A DNA stretch of 64,000 nucleotides from Pedobacter sp. B4-66 (GTDB lineage Bacteria; Bacteroidota; Bacteroidia; Sphingobacteriales; Sphingobacteriaceae), in contig NZ_JAFVME010000004.1 of assembly GCF_018492665.1 (NCBI RefSeq), forward strand, positions 1 through 64,000. Reading direction: 5' to 3'. The notes beneath the pieces were generated by a model, which saw only the letters and a program-made list of their open reading frames with translations, had not been told where the DNA came from and did no database searches. Position 1 is the stretch's first letter. The number at the start of each line of letters is the position of its first letter. Made by a program: the position numbers and the translations under genes. Below, piece after piece: positions 61,357 through 64,000 of the stretch.

Positions 61357-62181
61357 TTATTTTAGCTGATATGCCATTATACTTTTCTTGAAAAAAGTAG
61401 GGATGTAAACTATTTTCTTAACTGGATCGTAACCGATATCGGCAGTGTTTTTCTTTTCCAAATGCGTATCTAGCAACAGCTCAGATGTGCCGTTTGCGAA
61501 TACATAATAAATATAACCACCCCAACTTGAAAATAAGAAATCGCCATTTCCGATAGGCTCAATACCATCACCACCATTTGGCAATCCGGCTACTTTAATC
61601 AGATCTTTTTTAGCATTTGCTTTTAAAAGGTTTTTACCTCCACCGGCAATGTATAAATCACTACCAATAGCTTTAAGACCGTTAACCCCATCTATATTTT
61701 CTAAATAAACAACGTCTTTATTGTTGATGATCTGATGGATTTTTTTTGTTCTGGAATCTGACACATACACCACCCCTTTATCGCTAACAGTAATGTCGTT
61801 CAAAAAAGCTGAACCTGCTATTGGTATGGTAAGTTCCACTTTGCCTTTAGGAATATCAATAACAACTACATCCGTTATATCGGCTACATACAGTTTGCTA
61901 CCATGTATGGCCAGTCCTTTTGGAGAATTAAGTCCGGTTACCCAGTCCAGGTTAATCACCTTTCCATTCATATCGAGCTTTCCTATTCCACCAATTCCAT
62001 CTTTGGCATCGGCGCTGTTGCCCATAATTGACACATACAATACTCCTGCTTTTGTATCAGGCAGAACAGATTCGGGAAGATTAATAATACTATCTGTTTC
62101 CCAGATTTTTTCCAATTTGTGCTGGGCATTTACACTTAAACCAAGCAACATTGCAAAAACTAAACTTAAATATTTATTCAT
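61357..62181 (-). CDS. SMP-30/gluconolactonase-like beta-propeller, exported
   Basis: A signal peptide ('LSLVFAMLLGLSVNA') precedes a six-bladed propeller with repeats such as 'TKAGVLYVSIMGNSADAKDG', 'GLAIHGSKLYVADITDVVVI', 'DITVSDKGVVYVSDSRTKKI' and 'GIEPIGNGDFLFSSWGGYIY'. Family members hydrolyse lactones or bind ligands around a central metal; the metal residues cannot be located reliably here. It is probably a binding or lactonase protein, transcribed alone. Confidence 0.82.
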   Translation of the reverse strand: MNKYLSLVFAMLLGLSVNAQHKLEKIWETDSIINLPESVLPDTKAGVLYVSIMGNSADAKDGIGGIGKLDMNGKVINLDWVTGLNSPKGLAIHGSKLYVADITDVVVIDIPKGKVELTIPIAGSAFLNDITVSDKGVVYVSDSRTKKIHQIINNKDVVYLENIDGVNGLKAIGSDLYIAGGGKNLLKANAKKDLIKVAGLPNGGDGIEPIGNGDFLFSSWGGYIYYVFANGTSELLLDTHLEKKNTADIGYDPVKKIVYIPTFFKKSIMAYQLK

Positions 62182-62359
62182 AGCGTTTCCTTTAATTGAG
62201 ATACTTTGGCTATGAAATTACATAAAAACCAACAGATTAGGATAAATATTTTTATGCATTCTATTTCATTTTTTACAATACACACTTACAAATCGAGTTT
62301 ATTATCTGTTTATTTGTATTTATTAATTTAATACACACACAAATTTAATCTTCTTTGTT

Positions 62360-62734
62360 ATGCTACTTAGCATTTTAAACTCCGTTTTTTGCGTTGCGTT
62401 TATACTATTCGCATATGTGAACCTCAATGACAGCGACTCATGGCTGTGGGTACCCATCTATATGGTGGCTTCCATTTGTTGTGGATTTGCCATTTTTGAT
62501 CTTTTTTACCCTATCGTATACCTTGTTGCCATATCTTTCTATCTTATTTACGCAATCATACTCTTTTTTGCGAAAGACGGGGTGCGTGACTGGATAATGA
62601 AATACCGAAGACCAAGCTTAGTAGAGAGTATGCAGGCTACCAAACCTTATATTGAGAAAACCAGAGAATTCTTTGGTCTTTTAATCATAAGTGGTGCTCT
62701 TGCTATCAACTATTTTGCGGCAATCAATTTATAA
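62360..62734 (+). CDS. Transmembrane 220 (TMEM220)-like membrane protein
   Basis: The 124-residue protein has about four transmembrane helices, with the family's conserved first part 'AYVNLNDSDSWLWVPIYM' and 'RDWIMKYRRPSLVESM'. It lies 12 bases before eboA, so it is probably the first gene of the cluster. In related genomes I know of no fixed function. Confidence 0.8.
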   Translation: MLLSILNSVFCVAFILFAYVNLNDSDSWLWVPIYMVASICCGFAIFDLFYPIVYLVAISFYLIYAIILFFAKDGVRDWIMKYRRPSLVESMQATKPYIEKTREFFGLLIISGALAINYFAAINL

Positions 62735-62746
62735 AAAAAGAACATC

Positions 62747-63457
62747 ATGCTTTTGATAGATATAGAAGGGATAAAAAGCCTTAATGATCTTTTTCTTCAA
62801 ATCATTAAACAAAACCTTAGCAGCGATGCTTTGCAATGGCTGGAAACTAAAGTTGAATTGATTAAAACAGAAGAAAAATCGATACAATTAAACCTTACAT
62901 TTTCGCATCTTCCAAGATTGGCTGGCAAACAGCCAATAGTGTTGCAAGCTGAAGACGAAGCAAAGATAGCGCAGCTGCTACCTGGCTTTTCATTAAAAGA
63001 ATGGACCGCTGACAGGTTATCGCGTGTTTGGCTATTGATGCAAGTGCCTAATGAAAATAAAGAGGCTTACATCAAAAAAATAAGTGGCTTATTTATAGGT
63101 TCAGAAATGAACGAGCAAATAGCACTGTATTCGACATTGCCATTTTTAAGCTATGCAGAAGAGTGGGTATCCAGATGTGAAGATGGAATTAGAAGCAATA
63201 TTGGCACCGTACTGGAGGCCATAATGTATCATAATCCTTATCCTGCTCACTTCCTTTCGGAAGGTGCATGGAATCAACTAGTATTGAAAGCATTTTTTAC
63301 AGATAAAGATGTAAATCATATCGTTGGATTAAATGAAAGATCGAACCAGGCGTTAACAGACACGCTAAGTGATTATGTACAAGAGCGTTTAGCTGCCCAT
63401 AGAACCGTTAATCCAGAAATCTACAAATTGATAGAACAAAAAAATCAGACAATATAA
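62747..63457 (+). CDS. eboA: EboA-domain protein
   Basis: The 236-residue helical protein fits EboA, the first gene of the ebo cluster known from cyanobacteria and some Bacteroidota. Visible segments are 'LTFSHLPRLAGKQPIVL', 'DRLSRVWLLMQVP' and 'EEWVSRCEDGIRSNIGTVLEAIMYHNPYP'. In this cluster the ebo genes are thought to move a metabolite precursor across or to the membrane. The next gene is TatD-like, as expected for eboB. Confidence 0.85.
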   Translation: MLLIDIEGIKSLNDLFLQIIKQNLSSDALQWLETKVELIKTEEKSIQLNLTFSHLPRLAGKQPIVLQAEDEAKIAQLLPGFSLKEWTADRLSRVWLLMQVPNENKEAYIKKISGLFIGSEMNEQIALYSTLPFLSYAEEWVSRCEDGIRSNIGTVLEAIMYHNPYPAHFLSEGAWNQLVLKAFFTDKDVNHIVGLNERSNQALTDTLSDYVQERLAAHRTVNPEIYKLIEQKNQTI

Positions 63458-63467
63458 ATTTTGAATT

Positions 63468-64000
63468 ATGTGCTGTAATGATAATTTTCAGGAAAGAAAT
63501 GAAGGAGAAAAAATTCAAACTTCCCTTGATTTAAATGACATCAGCGGGATGAAATTTTTTGACCCGCATGTTCACATGACCTCTCGTACTACCGATGATT
63601 ACCAGGCTATGGCTGATGCTGGAATTGTTGCATTAATTGAACCAGCCTTTTGGCTTGGTCAGCCACGTACCGGCGTTGACAGTTTTACAGATTACTATAG
63701 CAGCCTTATTGGTTGGGAAAGATTCAGATCTTCGCAATTCGGTATTAAGCACTATTGCACAATAGGCTTAAACTCTCGTGAGGCTAACAATGAAAAATTA
63801 GCTGAACAAGTAATGGAAGTACTTCCTAATTTCATCTTTAAAGAAGGCGTTGTTGGTATTGGCGAAATTGGTTTTGATGACCAGACTGCTGCCGAAGAAA
63901 AATATTTCCGTTTACAACTGGAGCTTGCAAAAGAATCAGGTTTGCCTGTACAAATTCATACGCCACACAGGGATAAGAAAAAAGGTACTCAACGCAGTAT
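63468..64000 (+). CDS. eboB: TatD-family hydrolase, probable EboB (3' truncated by window end)
   Basis: The frame is open from ATG at 63468 to the last base. An alternative start at 63549 begins 'MKFFDPHVHM', just before the domain. The visible part carries the metal-binding 'DPHVHM' (HxH), 'GEIGFD' with the next acidic ligand and 'QIHTPH'. This is a TatD-like metal-dependent hydrolase; its position after eboA supports eboB. Downstream genes (UbiA-type, sugar cyclase-like, EboE and others) would be expected beyond the window. Confidence 0.85.
   Translation, partial: MCCNDNFQERNEGEKIQTSLDLNDISGMKFFDPHVHMTSRTTDDYQAMADAGIVALIEPAFWLGQPRTGVDSFTDYYSSLIGWERFRSSQFGIKHYCTIGLNSREANNEKLAEQVMEVLPNFIFKEGVVGIGEIGFDDQTAAEEKYFRLQLELAKESGLPVQIHTPHRDKKKGTQRS

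Overview
The window looks like a chromosomal segment from a Bacteroidota bacterium of the Sphingobacteriaceae type (Pedobacter-like). This rests on AT-rich sequence, promoters of the Bacteroidota form TTG-N18-21-TAnnTTTG, few Shine-Dalgarno sequences, and typical families: bacillithiol glycosyltransferase BshA, paired SurA-like proteins, exported OstA-like protein, MG2/TonB-plug export proteins, PadR-PspC pairs and lipoproteins with 'SCAQ'-type lipoboxes. It is a chromosome, not a plasmid or phage: no integrase, transposase, CRISPR array or replication origin was seen.

Layout. 1-2356: a 5'-truncated ECF sigma factor with its RskA-like anti-sigma factor, then convergent NnrD. 2361-7224: uvrA, a ferredoxin-NADP reductase-like protein and a lytic transglycosylase, all on the minus strand. 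7597-10216: pseudouridine synthase with a long disordered tail plus a lactonase. 10292-16969: bshA, a small membrane protein and tilS (minus); an OstA-like protein (plus); rdgB and a possible HolD/psi-like protein (minus). 17081-20068: a SurA-like protein lacking its parvulin domain, surA and a MoxR ATPase. 20073-28089: a minus-strand block with a glycerophosphodiesterase-fold protein whose catalytic residues are replaced, a double NTF2-like protein, cysS, an EEP phosphohydrolase, two rhomboids and mutL. 28282-33805: a serine hydrolase with a residual GH3 C-terminal domain, a DUF1579 protein, and an accessory-looking cassette of an XRE/S24 regulator divergent from a three-repeat unknown protein and a nucleotidyltransferase-HEPN fusion. 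33859-38095: 2OG-Fe(II) oxygenase, exported MsrA, NlpE-like lipoprotein, outer-membrane barrel and nitroreductase. 38295-46846: MG2/TonB-plug protein, PspC/PadR pair, a DACNV-type diadenylate cyclase-like protein divergent from a DtxR regulator, and a DUF2130 protein. 46843-49357: rlmF, dgkA, recO and two identical tRNA-Val(UAC) genes. 49684-58325: condensation-domain acyltransferase, two lipoproteins and a 2096-residue alpha-2-macroglobulin with a CxEQ thioester and an inserted TonB-plug segment. 58343-64000: AraC regulator, ankyrin lipoprotein, amidohydrolase, SMP-30-like propeller, and the start of an ebo cluster (TMEM220-like, eboA, TatD-like eboB) cut by the window end.

Themes. Much of the window serves cell-envelope biogenesis and proteostasis (SurA, OstA, rhomboids, lytic transglycosylase, alpha-2-macroglobulin, MG2 proteins, DgkA), genome maintenance (UvrA, MutL, RecO, RdgB) and tRNA/rRNA maturation (TilS, CysS, RlmF, pseudouridine synthase). 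The most notable signals are: a run of genes whose -7 promoter element lies 3-6 nt (usually exactly 4) before the start codon, predicting leaderless mRNAs; a GDPD homologue with four catalytic positions changed to Asn/Gln; and the XRE-S24/three-repeat/HEPN cassette.
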